Source: an uncultured Pseudoflavonifractor sp. (lineage in GTDB: Bacteria > Bacillota > Clostridia > Oscillospirales > Oscillospiraceae). Taken from it: a DNA stretch of 60,985 nt. Positions 16,381 through 23,861 of the stretch are shown piece after piece. The position numbers were made by a program, and so were the translations under genes. The notes beneath the pieces are model-generated. The model was given only the letters and a program-made list of their open reading frames with translations, had not been told where the DNA came from and did no database searches. The first letter of the stretch is position 1. The number at the start of each line of letters is the position of its first letter. Location of the stretch: contig CANEAY010000013.1 of NCBI GenBank assembly GCA_947425785.1, positions 1 through 60,985 on the forward strand. Reading direction: 5' to 3'.

Positions 16381-16648
16381 ACACCAGCATTCCCACACAC
16401 CAGAGGGCGGTGGCCAGCAGGGCCCCCAGGGCCATGTAGCCGGAGGCGGGGATCCTGGCCCGCCAGCCGGGGCGTACCTCCTTGCGCAGGTAGCCGTCGG
16501 CCACTCTTCTCGCCTCCTCCACCACCTGCTCCGCCGTGACCCCGCCCTGGCCCAGCACGCCCTCCCGGACAATGAAAATGGCCTCCTCGAAAAAACGGCG
16601 GTCAGGGGATCTGACCACGATGACCCGCCGGTTGGTACCCTTCAGCAT
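16379..16648 (-). CDS. Small conserved-looking membrane-tailed protein of unknown function
   Basis: The 89-residue product begins MLKGTNRRVIVVRSPDRRFF, has a basic/amphipathic first two thirds, and ends in a single membrane segment (about residues 68-88). This is the layout of a tail-anchored protein. I recall similar short proteins in spore-forming Clostridia but no function. The ATG at 16648 is chosen because AAGGAGGCGGCGTCC precedes it; the longer frame to 16762 lacks a binding site. A sigma-E-like promoter lies 32-57 bp upstream, hinting at mother-cell expression during sporulation. Confidence 0.75.
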   Translation of the reverse strand: MLKGTNRRVIVVRSPDRRFFEEAIFIVREGVLGQGGVTAEQVVEEARRVADGYLRKEVRPGWRARIPASGYMALGALLATALWCVGMLV

Positions 16649-16679
16649 GGACGCCGCCTCCTTCGCAGTTTCTTCCCCC

Positions 16680-16705
16680 AGTATGCGCCATTGGCGGAAA
16701 AATAT
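16680..16705 (-). promoter_or_regulatory. Possible sigma-E promoter of the 89-residue membrane protein gene
   Basis: ATATTT (16700-16705) and CATACT (16680-16685) are 14 bp apart on the minus strand. This is close to the ATATT-N14-CATACAnT pattern of mother-cell sigma-E promoters. Confidence 0.4.
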
Positions 16706-16711
16706 ACCCGG

Positions 16712-16739
16712 CATACCCGCACCATCCCCGGCGTACACT
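16712..16739 (+). promoter_or_regulatory. Possible sigma-E promoter of the 27-residue micro-ORF
   Basis: CATACC (16712-16717) and CGTACACT (16732-16739) are 14 bp apart on the plus strand, back to back with the minus-strand candidate. The -10 matches 7 of 8 positions of CATACAnT. Confidence 0.3.
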
Positions 16740-16760
16740 CTTTTGTGTGGAGGGAATGGC

Positions 16761-16844
16761 ATGGAGAGAAGGCCCTGGACGGAGCTGGGAGTGGTTTTTG
16801 GAGTGAATATCCTCCTTATCCTCCTCTTTCAGGCCGTCCTCTGA
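16761..16844 (+). CDS. 27-residue single-span membrane micro-protein
   Basis: The ORF starts MERRPWTELG and ends in an uninterrupted hydrophobic stretch (VVFGVNILLILLFQAVL). GGAGG lies 7 nt before the ATG, and an intrinsic terminator follows the stop within a few bases. The charged N-terminus and single hydrophobic helix fit a small membrane protein. Its neighbours are spoVT and a possibly sigma-E-dependent gene, so a sporulation role like that of other tiny spore membrane proteins is conceivable but unproven. It has no similarity I recognise to SpoVM or CmpA. Confidence 0.55.
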   Translation: MERRPWTELGVVFGVNILLILLFQAVL

Positions 16845-16847
16845 CAG

Positions 16848-16882
16848 AAAAAAGCCGCTGCGTGATATGCAGCGGCTCTTTT
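16848..16882. terminator. Bidirectional terminator between the micro-ORF and spoVT
   Basis: AGCCGCTGC (16853-16861) pairs with 16869-16877 around a 7-nt loop, with A and T runs on both sides. Confidence 0.88.
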
Positions 16883-16885
16883 CTC

Positions 16886-17428
16886 TCACCCCTCCATGTG
16901 CCGGCCCAGGAAGCCGGAGGTGGTCTGAAGGAGCTTGTAGTCGGTGTCGTCGGCCACCATGTTCCCCTCTTCGGCGGCGAAGAGGACACAGCCCAACACG
17001 TCCCCCTCTGCCAGGATGGGGGCGGCACAGCTCACGTAGAACTTCCCGCTCTCGTCGCTGACGGGGATGAGGGGCTCCCCCGGCTGGTACTGGTAGATCT
17101 TGCGGCCCTCCAGGATGGCCTCCAGCCGCTCGCTGAGCCGCTTGTCCATCAGATCCCGGCGGGGGGCTCCCGCCACGGCGATGCAGGCGTCCCGGTCAGT
17201 GATGACGGCAACGTGGAGGGTGGTCTTGTTCAGGGTCTCGCACATCTGGGCGGCAAAGTCGGTGAGCCCGCCCATGAGGGAATACTTTTTGAAGATGACC
17301 TCGCCGTCCTTGTCGGTGTATATCTCCAGCGGGTCGCCCTCGCGGATACGCATGGTGCGGCGGATCTCCTTGGGGATGACGACCCGTCCCAGATCGTCGA
17401 TCCGCCTTACGATTCCAGTGGCTTTCAT
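16886..17428 (-). CDS. spoVT: Stage V sporulation protein T
   Basis: The 180-residue regulator adjusts sigma-G-dependent gene expression in the forespore. An AbrB-type swapped-hairpin DNA-binding domain (residues 1-50, GIVRRIDDLGRVVIPKEIRR) is followed by a GAF-like domain of about 120 residues, the SpoVT arrangement that separates it from the shorter AbrB. The ATG at 17428 has AGGAGG 9 nt upstream; the longer open frame to 17623 is noncoding. Gene and terminator stand alone between the micro-ORF and the amino-sugar locus. Confidence 0.95.
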   Translation of the reverse strand: MKATGIVRRIDDLGRVVIPKEIRRTMRIREGDPLEIYTDKDGEVIFKKYSLMGGLTDFAAQMCETLNKTTLHVAVITDRDACIAVAGAPRRDLMDKRLSERLEAILEGRKIYQYQPGEPLIPVSDESGKFYVSCAAPILAEGDVLGCVLFAAEEGNMVADDTDYKLLQTTSGFLGRHMEG

Positions 17429-17535
17429 TTCTCTCTTCCTCCTGCGGTAAAATCGGTTGACGCCCTTAGTATCCGCAGGTTTGTTTTGGCTATTCTCCCA
17501 AGATGGGCGGTATGATTTGGAAATGGCTGTTTTGG

Positions 17536-17577
17536 CAAAAAAAGAGCGGCGGACTTTCGTCCGCCGCCCTCTTTTTT
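17536..17577 (-). terminator. Terminator of the leftward amino-sugar gene cluster
   Basis: GCGGCGGAC (17546-17554) pairs with 17559-17567 around a TTTC loop, with seven T on the minus-strand side just after the ugpC-like stop. Confidence 0.92.
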
Positions 17578-17591
17578 CCCGCTTTTCGCCC

Positions 17592-18704
17592 TTACAGCAG
17601 GTTCTTCTCAGTCTCGGGGTCAAAGATATGGATGAGATCCCCGGGGAAGGTGAAATGGATCTCGGTGCCGTAGGGGATGCCGCCCCGCCAGTCGGCGGGC
17701 AGGTCGGTGGTGGCCAGCACCAGGACGATATCCTTGCCCTTGGCGTTGACGTGAAGGTGGATCTCGCTGCCCATCATCTCGCTGACGTCCACGATGCCGG
17801 AGACGGTGTGGGTGCCGGCCTGGTCGGCCAGATGGATATGGGCGGGACGGATGCCCGCCACCACCTTGCCGGTGCGGCCGGCAAGGGCCTTCTGCTTCTC
17901 CTCGGGCAAGTCCATGATGGCGTCCTGGATCTTGATCTTGGTCACGCCGCCGTCCTGGACCAGCTCGGCGTCGTCAAAGAAGTTCATCTGGGGCATACCG
18001 ATAAAGCCGGCCACAAAGATGTTGGCGGGATGCTCAAAGACCTCCTGGGGCGTGCCGATCTGCATGATGTAGCCGTCCTTCATGATAACGATACGGTCGC
18101 CCAGGGTCATGGCCTCGGTCTGGTCGTGGGTGACGTAGATGAAGGTGGTGTCGATGCGCTGGCGCAGCTTGATGATCTCCGCCCGCATCTGGTTACGCAG
18201 CTTGGCGTCCAGGTTGGACAGAGGCTCATCCATGAGGAAGACCTTGGGGTTGCGGACGATGGCGCGGCCGATGGCCACCCGCTGGCGCTGGCCGCCGGAC
18301 AGGGCCTTGGGCTTGCGCTCCAGGTACTGGGTGATATCCAGGATGGCCGCGGCCTCCCGCACCTTCTTGTCGATCTCGTCCTGGGGCACCTTCTTCAGCT
18401 TCAGGGAGAAGGCCATGTTCTCATAGACGGTCATATGGGGATAGAGGGCGTAGGACTGGAACACCATGGCGATGTCCCGGTCTTTGGGCTCCACGTCGTT
18501 CATCACCTTGCCGTCGATGAGCAGTTCGCCCTCGCTGATCTCCTCCAGGCCGGCCACCATCCGCAGGGTGGTGGACTTGCCGCAGCCGGAGGGGCCCACC
18601 AGGACGATGAACTCCTTGTCCTCGATGTCCAGGTTGAAGCTGTGGACGGCGGTGACCTTGTTGTCGTAGATCTTCTTGATGTTCTTGAGCTGTACAGTTG
18701 CCAT
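17592..18704 (-). CDS. Sugar ABC transporter ATPase (MsmX/UgpC family)
   Basis: The 370-residue ATPase powers CUT1-type sugar importers. Walker A (GPSGCGKST, about 37-45), the ABC signature LSGGQRQRVAIGRAI, Walker B with MDEPLSNLDAK, and a C-terminal OB-fold/TOBE region (about 240-370) identify the MsmX/MalK/UgpC group. It is the last gene of the sialic acid/amino-sugar cluster, and the cluster's permeases lack their own ATPase, so it is their probable partner; such ATPases often serve several importers. Unusually, no ribosome binding site stands near the ATG, and a 17-codon ORF with a strong site lies just upstream. Confidence 0.92.
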   Translation of the reverse strand: MATVQLKNIKKIYDNKVTAVHSFNLDIEDKEFIVLVGPSGCGKSTTLRMVAGLEEISEGELLIDGKVMNDVEPKDRDIAMVFQSYALYPHMTVYENMAFSLKLKKVPQDEIDKKVREAAAILDITQYLERKPKALSGGQRQRVAIGRAIVRNPKVFLMDEPLSNLDAKLRNQMRAEIIKLRQRIDTTFIYVTHDQTEAMTLGDRIVIMKDGYIMQIGTPQEVFEHPANIFVAGFIGMPQMNFFDDAELVQDGGVTKIKIQDAIMDLPEEKQKALAGRTGKVVAGIRPAHIHLADQAGTHTVSGIVDVSEMMGSEIHLHVNAKGKDIVLVLATTDLPADWRGGIPYGTEIHFTFPGDLIHIFDPETEKNLL

Positions 18705-18761
18705 ACTCTGAGCCGTAGTCGGGGCGCCTCCGCGCCCGTCCCTCGCCCCTGGGGTGCGTCC

Positions 18762-18815
18762 TCAAGGGCTTTGCGACAGGTCTCCACACTGCCGCACCGC
18801 CGGCCCGGCGGTCAT
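18762..18815 (-). CDS. 17-codon ORF in the ugpC-like leader
   Basis: The ORF (MTAGPAVRQCGDLSQSP) follows AAAAGGAGGAA with optimal spacing, a much better initiation site than that of the ATPase gene 57 bp downstream. It is in the same frame but separated by a stop. It could be a leader peptide that couples translation, or the remnant of a relocated start. It has no similarity to known leader peptides that I recognise. Confidence 0.35.
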   Translation of the reverse strand: MTAGPAVRQCGDLSQSP

Positions 18816-18885
18816 TTCCTCCTTTTTTTGACTCTCCGCCCCTATGTGAATGGAGTAGGGACGCAGGCCCTGTTTTGGGGGATGC

Positions 18886-18949
18886 GCGTTATCACAACAG
18901 GCCTTCGGCCTGAAATGACCTCTGTGATATACCTTTTCCAGTGTATCAC
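18886..18949. promoter_or_regulatory. GTGATA-type palindrome and half site before the ugpC-like gene
   Basis: GTGATATAC (18924-18932) faces GTGTATCAC (18941-18949) across 8 bp, 8 of 9 positions matching. A further TTATCAC half site lies near 18889-18895, and a CAGGCC/GGCCTG hairpin sits between them. This 277-bp gap after nagA therefore probably holds a separately regulated promoter for the ATPase gene, although no consensus -35/-10 pair is obvious. Confidence 0.45.
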
Positions 18950-18981
18950 CTTTTCACGAAATTGGCCAGGACTTTTCTTCC

Positions 18982-20103
18982 TTACAGCACCTTTCCCCGG
19001 AAGATCACGTCCTTCAGCTCCAGGTTCTCGTCCAGCACCGCCACGTTGGCGGCCTTCCCCGGCTCCAGGGAGCCGTAGCGGCCGAAGATACCGATGGCCT
19101 TGGCGGGATTCACCGCCGCCGCCCTTACAGCGTCGTGAAGGGGGATGCCAAACTGGGCCGCCGTCTTGACGCAGCCCATCAGGTCGGTGACGGAGCCGGC
19201 CAGGGTGTCCGGCTCGTGGGCCAGGGTGGCCCGGTTGCCCTTGAGGACGATCTCCTGCCCGCCGAAGGGATACTGGCCGTCGGGCATACCGGTACAGCGC
19301 AGGGAGTCGGAGATGAGCACCACCCGCCCGGCGCCGAAGAGCTTGAACACCGCCCTCACCACCGCGGGGTGGATGTGGACGCCGTCGCAGATGAGCTCCA
19401 CCCGCACATGGCCGCTGTCCGCCGCCGCGCCCACCACGCCGGGGGCGCGGTGGGTGAAGGGGGGCATGGCGTTGAAGAGGTGGGTGGCATGGGAAGCCCC
19501 CAGCTCATAGGCCTTCATGGCGGTGTCGTAATCGGCGGTGGTGTGGCCCAGGGAGACGGTGACCCACTCCCTGGCCCTCTCAATGAACTCCATGGCTCCC
19601 GGCTCCTCCGCCGCCACCGTCACCAGCTTCACAAGGCCGTCGGAGGCGTCGATGAGCCGTTTGAGCATATCGGCGTCGGGCTTGTGGAGCCAGTCGCCGT
19701 TCTGGGCACCCTTCTTGGCGTAGGAGAGGAATGGCCCCTCCAGGTGCACGCCCACCAGCTCCGCGCCGGAGGTGCTGTTCTTTTTGTGCTGGGCGGCCAT
19801 CCGGCAAATTTTCGTCAGCTGGTCTTCCAGCAGGGTCATGCCCGCGGGACAGATCTGGGTCACGCCCCGGCGCAGCTCGTAGTCCGCCATGGTCTGGAGC
19901 CCCTGGGGGTCGCCGTCGGAGAAGTCCGCCCCCTGGCAGCCGTGGAAGTGGACGTCGGTCAAGCCGGGGATTACATAACAGCCCTTGGCGTCATAGGTCT
20001 TGCCGTCGGCGCTGGCGCCGGCGATGGAGCCGCCGTCCAGGCACAGTTCCCGCCGGACAAAGCCCTCCTTCAGGTCAAAGACCTGTCCGCCGGTTATCCG
20101 CAT
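18982..20103 (-). CDS. nagA: N-acetylglucosamine-6-phosphate deacetylase
   Basis: The 373-residue amidohydrolase converts GlcNAc-6-P to glucosamine-6-P and acetate in the cytoplasm. The first metal motif (GLTDVHFHGCQGADF, about 47-61), a central HLEGPFLSYAKKGAQN, the HATHLFNAMPPFTHR substrate motif and LISDSLRCTG with the catalytic Asp are all present. Length is typical. Its start overlaps the end of nagB by 10 bp, showing tight coupling. It supplies the penultimate step of sialic acid/GlcNAc breakdown in this cluster. Confidence 0.95.
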   Translation of the reverse strand: MRITGGQVFDLKEGFVRRELCLDGGSIAGASADGKTYDAKGCYVIPGLTDVHFHGCQGADFSDGDPQGLQTMADYELRRGVTQICPAGMTLLEDQLTKICRMAAQHKKNSTSGAELVGVHLEGPFLSYAKKGAQNGDWLHKPDADMLKRLIDASDGLVKLVTVAAEEPGAMEFIERAREWVTVSLGHTTADYDTAMKAYELGASHATHLFNAMPPFTHRAPGVVGAAADSGHVRVELICDGVHIHPAVVRAVFKLFGAGRVVLISDSLRCTGMPDGQYPFGGQEIVLKGNRATLAHEPDTLAGSVTDLMGCVKTAAQFGIPLHDAVRAAAVNPAKAIGIFGRYGSLEPGKAANVAVLDENLELKDVIFRGKVL

Positions 20104-20846
20104 ACGCTTTCCCCCGCCGCTGCCAGCTTGGAAAGGGCCGCCTTATCGCCCACCAGGGTCACATCGGGATGGAGCTGGAGGATGGAGGCGGGCACCTTCG
20201 GGGTCACAGGGCCCCGGAAGGCCTTGAGGACGATGTCCGCCTTGTCCTCACCGCTGACCACCACCAGGATACGGCGGGCCTGCATGATGGTCTTGATGCC
20301 CATGGTGATGGCCTGACGGGGCACGTCGGCCTCGGAGGCGAAGAACCGCTTGTTGGCCTGGATGGTGCTCTCGGTCAAGTCCACCCGGTGGGTGCCCAGG
20401 GGGAAGTCCTCCGCCGGCTCGTTGAAGCCGATGTGGCCGTTGTGGCCCATGCCCAGCAGCTGGAGGTCGATGCCTCCCAGGCCGCTGATGACCTGGTCGT
20501 AGCGCCCGCCCTCAGCCTGGGCGTCGGCGGCCATGCCGTCGGGGACGTTGGTCCACTCTGGCTTCACGTCCACATGGTCGAAGAGATTGGTCTGCATGAA
20601 GTAACGGTAGCTCTGGTCATGGGTGCCGGGAAGACCCACATACTCGTCCAGATTCACCGTGTGCACCTCTGCAAAGCTCAAGTCCCCCTTCTTATACCAC
20701 TCAATGAGCTGGCGGTAAGTCCCGATGGGGGTGGAGCCGGTGGCCAGGCCCAGCACGCAGTTGGGCTTGGTGATGATCTGGGCGGAGATGATGTTGGCCG
20801 CCTGACGGCTCATGGCCTGATAATCACTGGTCTGATATACCCGCAT
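20094..20846 (-). CDS. nagB: Glucosamine-6-phosphate deaminase
   Basis: The 250-residue isomerase/deaminase converts glucosamine-6-P to fructose-6-P and ammonia. LGLATGSTPIGTYRQLI binds phosphate, VNLDEYVGL contains the catalytic Asp, and GLGGIDLQLLGMGHNGHIGF with FNEPAEDF is the family signature. It is at the short end for NagB and lacks an added regulatory tail. GAGGTGACGC precedes the ATG. It lies 23 bp after nanA and overlaps nagA. Confidence 0.95.
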   Translation of the reverse strand: MRVYQTSDYQAMSRQAANIISAQIITKPNCVLGLATGSTPIGTYRQLIEWYKKGDLSFAEVHTVNLDEYVGLPGTHDQSYRYFMQTNLFDHVDVKPEWTNVPDGMAADAQAEGGRYDQVISGLGGIDLQLLGMGHNGHIGFNEPAEDFPLGTHRVDLTESTIQANKRFFASEADVPRQAITMGIKTIMQARRILVVVSGEDKADIVLKAFRGPVTPKVPASILQLHPDVTLVGDKAALSKLAAAGESVCG

Positions 20847-20869
20847 TTTGCGTCACCTCAGTCGATTTT

Positions 20870-21781
20870 TCAGCAGTATTTGGCGATGGCGGAGCGGATC
20901 ATCCCGTCGGCGGCGTCCACGATGGCCATGTCGCCCTCCGCCAGACTGGGCAGGGGCTTGCGAACGCCGCCGCAGTCCATGCCGTTCTTCTTGAGGATGG
21001 CCTTCATCACCGCGTAGAGGTTGCCGTGGGCCTCGCACATCTTATAGATGATACGGCACACGTCGTTCTGCACCGCGGCGGCCTCGGCGATCTTGCCGCC
21101 GTAAAGCAGTTCCCGGATCTTCAGGAAGAGCTCGGGCATGACGGCATAGGTGCCGCCGATACCGCCGGTGGCGCCCATGGCCAGGCCGGAGACGAACTGC
21201 TCGTCGGGGCCGTTCATCACCACGAAGTTTTCGCCGCCCTGATCCTTCCACATCTGGATGTCCTGGGTGGGCATGGAGGAGTTCTTCACGCCGATGACCC
21301 GGGGGTTCTTCCGCATTTCTGCCAGCAGGGCGGGGGTGAGGGCCACGCCCGCCAGCTGGGGGATGTTGTAGATGATGAAGTCGGTGTTGGGGGCGGCGGC
21401 GGAGATGTCGTTCCAATACTCCGCGATGCCGTAGGGGGGCAGGTGGAAATAGATGGGCGGGATGGCCGCAATGGCGTCCACCCCAAGGCTTTCGGCGTGA
21501 CGGGCCAGCTCCTGGGAGTCGGCGGTGTTGTTGCAGGCCACGTGGGCGATGATGACCAGCTTGCCCTTGGCCTCCGCCATCACGTTCTCCAGCACCACCT
21601 TGCGCTCTTCCACGCCCTGGTAGATGCACTCGCCGGAGGAACCGCCCACATAGAGGCCCTGCACGCCCTTGCCGATGAGATAGCGGGTCAACGCGCGCAC
21701 CCGCTCCGGGGAGATGGCGCCGGCGTCGTCATAGCAGGCATAGAAGGCGGGAAAAACGCCCTGATATTTTTTGATGTCCAT
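20870..21781 (-). CDS. nanA: N-acetylneuraminate lyase
   Basis: The 303-residue class I aldolase splits sialic acid (Neu5Ac) into ManNAc and pyruvate. The GGSSGE substrate loop (about 46-51), catalytic Tyr in IIYNIPQLAG (about Y138) and Schiff-base Lys in VIGVKNSS (about K166) are all present. It is placed in the NanA branch of the DHDPS family by these motifs and by its neighbours (nagB, nagA, epimerase, ABC permeases). GGAGCATAAAAA precedes the ATG. Confidence 0.94.
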   Translation of the reverse strand: MDIKKYQGVFPAFYACYDDAGAISPERVRALTRYLIGKGVQGLYVGGSSGECIYQGVEERKVVLENVMAEAKGKLVIIAHVACNNTADSQELARHAESLGVDAIAAIPPIYFHLPPYGIAEYWNDISAAAPNTDFIIYNIPQLAGVALTPALLAEMRKNPRVIGVKNSSMPTQDIQMWKDQGGENFVVMNGPDEQFVSGLAMGATGGIGGTYAVMPELFLKIRELLYGGKIAEAAAVQNDVCRIIYKMCEAHGNLYAVMKAILKKNGMDCGGVRKPLPSLAEGDMAIVDAADGMIRSAIAKYC

Positions 21782-21825
21782 TTTTTATGCTCCTATTCTT
21801 AAAAAAGGATGCGATCTTAAACTGT

Positions 21826-22749
21826 TTAGCCCTTTACCGCGCCCATGGTGATACCCTGGGTGAAGTATTTCTGGAAAATGAGGAAGATGATGATGATGGG
21901 GATGGAGGCTAGGGCGGCGCCCGCCATGAGCAGGCCCATGTCTATACTGGTCTCCGCCTGGAGGGTGGCGATACCCAGAGCGATGGTGAATTGGGAGCCG
22001 CCGGTGAGCATAATGAGCTGCATGAAGTAGTCGTTCCAGGAGTTGATGAAGGTGAAGATGGCCAGAGCGCCGATGCCCGGCTTCACCATGGGCACCACGA
22101 TGGTGGTGAAGGTGCGAAGCTCACTGGAGCCGTCCACCCGGGCGGCCTCTAAGATCTCGCCCGGTATGCTCTCGGAGAACTGCTTCATCAGGAACACGCC
22201 GAAGGGCCAGCCGATGGTGGGGAAGATCACCGCCCACAGGTTGTTCATGAGCTTCAGCGCGCCCATCTCCTTGAGCAGGGGGATGAGGATGACCTGCTTG
22301 GGCAGGGCCATGGCGCACACGATGAGGGCGAACAGGATGCCGCGGCCGCGGAAGCGCTTCTTGGCCAGGGCGTAGCCCGCCATGGCGGCGGTGATGCAGG
22401 TGAAGATCATGGCGGTGACGGCCATGAATACCGTGTTCACCAGCCAACGGAAGGCGGCGGGGACGGTGGGGCCCACGGAGAAGTACACCGGCTTGCCGGC
22501 GAAGTAGGAGCTGAAGGGCACCGCCAGCTCCCACAGGGGGGCGGTACGCTTATTGAACAGGTTGTCGAAGTTGGTCGTCACCCACTCGCTGGGCCACCAC
22601 ACCGGCTCCTTGGCGTAGATGTCGGCGGCGGGCTTGAAGGCGCCGGTGACGATCCAGTACAGGGGAAAGAGGAAGAACAGGGCCAGAAGCACCAGGAGGA
22701 TAACGGAGAATATCTTATAGGCCTTTGAACGGCCGGACAGGGTCTTCAT
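21826..22749 (-). CDS. CUT1 sugar ABC transporter permease (MalG/AraQ-like)
   Basis: The 307-residue inner-membrane protein has six predicted membrane segments and the EAA coupling loop (GEILEAARVDGSSELRTF), which contacts the ATPase. It also carries an extended extracytoplasmic loop after the first membrane segment. It pairs with the permease encoded 15 bp upstream and with the binding protein encoded at 23862-25220. The gene context indicates import of sialic acid or a sialylated/anhydro derivative, an inference from nanA alone. Confidence 0.92.
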   Translation of the reverse strand: MKTLSGRSKAYKIFSVILLVLLALFFLFPLYWIVTGAFKPAADIYAKEPVWWPSEWVTTNFDNLFNKRTAPLWELAVPFSSYFAGKPVYFSVGPTVPAAFRWLVNTVFMAVTAMIFTCITAAMAGYALAKKRFRGRGILFALIVCAMALPKQVILIPLLKEMGALKLMNNLWAVIFPTIGWPFGVFLMKQFSESIPGEILEAARVDGSSELRTFTTIVVPMVKPGIGALAIFTFINSWNDYFMQLIMLTGGSQFTIALGIATLQAETSIDMGLLMAGAALASIPIIIIFLIFQKYFTQGITMGAVKG

Positions 22750-22764
22750 ATTTCATTCCCCCCC

Positions 22765-23679
22765 TTATTTCTCTTCACCCAGTTTGAACTGGATGGCAGA
22801 CAGGATGGCGATGAAGATGGCAAGCACCACGCCCATGGCGTTGGCGTAGCCGAAGTGTCCTCCCTGCTCGGTGAGCTTGAAGGCCATCCTGTAGATGTAG
22901 AACATGACGGTGTTGGTGCCGGAGCCGCCCTCGGTCAGCAGCTGGATCAGGGCGAAGCACTGGAAGGTGTTGATGGTGGTGATGACCACGATGTACAGGG
23001 TGGTGGGCATGATCTGGGGCCACTTGATCTTCCAGAACACCTGCAGGTCGGTGGCGCCGTCCACCTGGGCGGCCTCCACCAGGCCCTGATCCACGTTGCC
23101 CAGGGCGGACACGTAGAGGACGATGGGCTGGCCCACATAAGTGGTGAACATGATGAGGATGATGCACCAGATGGCGATACCGTCGGTGCCCAGCCAGTTG
23201 ATGTTCTTCTCGATGAGGCCCATGCCCTTGAGGGCGGTGTTGAGGATGCCGGTATAGTTGTCAAAGATCCACTTCCACACCACGGTGACCGCCACAGAGC
23301 CGGTGACCACGGGAAGATAGAAGATGCACCGGAAGGTGGAGAGCACCGGCATCTTCATCTTGTAGATGGCGGAAGAGACCCACAGGGAAAACAGGGTCAC
23401 GGCGGGGACGGTGACGACCACCAGCAGGAAGGTGTTCTTCAGCGCGTCCAGAAAGACAGCGTCCTGCCACAGGTTGATAAAGTTGGTGAGCCCCACGAAG
23501 GTGGTGGCCGTTTTGGCATTGAGGTTCGCGTCAGTAAAGCTCATACCGATGCACATAAACATGGGAATGATAACAAAGCCCAGGAAAAAGATGAGGCTGG
23601 GCAGCATAAACAAATATCCCGCAATGTCCTCACGACGCTGCAGGGCCCGGCTCATGGTCTGCTTTGGCTGTTTTGCCAC
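22765..23679 (-). CDS. CUT1 sugar ABC transporter permease (MalF/UgpA-like)
   Basis: The 304-residue permease has six membrane segments and an EAA loop (VEAAQVDGATDLQVFWKIKW). The first in-frame start with a plausible site (GGGG, 10 nt upstream) is a GTG at 23679; an ATG at residue 9 is the alternative. Together with the other permease it forms the membrane channel of the locus importer. The binding-protein gene lies 182 bp upstream with a stem-loop in between, which may protect the binding-protein mRNA and lower permease expression. Confidence 0.92.
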   Translation of the reverse strand: MAKQPKQTMSRALQRREDIAGYLFMLPSLIFFLGFVIIPMFMCIGMSFTDANLNAKTATTFVGLTNFINLWQDAVFLDALKNTFLLVVVTVPAVTLFSLWVSSAIYKMKMPVLSTFRCIFYLPVVTGSVAVTVVWKWIFDNYTGILNTALKGMGLIEKNINWLGTDGIAIWCIILIMFTTYVGQPIVLYVSALGNVDQGLVEAAQVDGATDLQVFWKIKWPQIMPTTLYIVVITTINTFQCFALIQLLTEGGSGTNTVMFYIYRMAFKLTEQGGHFGYANAMGVVLAIFIAILSAIQFKLGEEK

Positions 23680-23790
23680 AATGAAGCACCCCTCTCAATT
23701 CAAAGCTTACCCCCGGACGGGGACGCGCGCCGGAGGCCGGATACCGCCGCCCGGCCACCTGCGCATATCCCCATCCGGGGAGAAAGGAAG

Positions 23791-23823
23791 CGCCCCTTCC
23801 CCGCGCGCAGCAGGGAAGGGGCG
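23791..23823 (-). terminator. Intercistronic stem-loop between the binding protein and permease genes
   Basis: CGCCCCTTCCC (23791-23801) pairs perfectly with 23813-23823 across an 11-nt loop. No T run follows, so it is more likely an mRNA-stabilizing or partial-termination element than a full terminator. Confidence 0.7.
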
Positions 23824-23861
23824 CGAACCCTTCAGTAAGACGTCTCTACCAGGGTCAGGCG

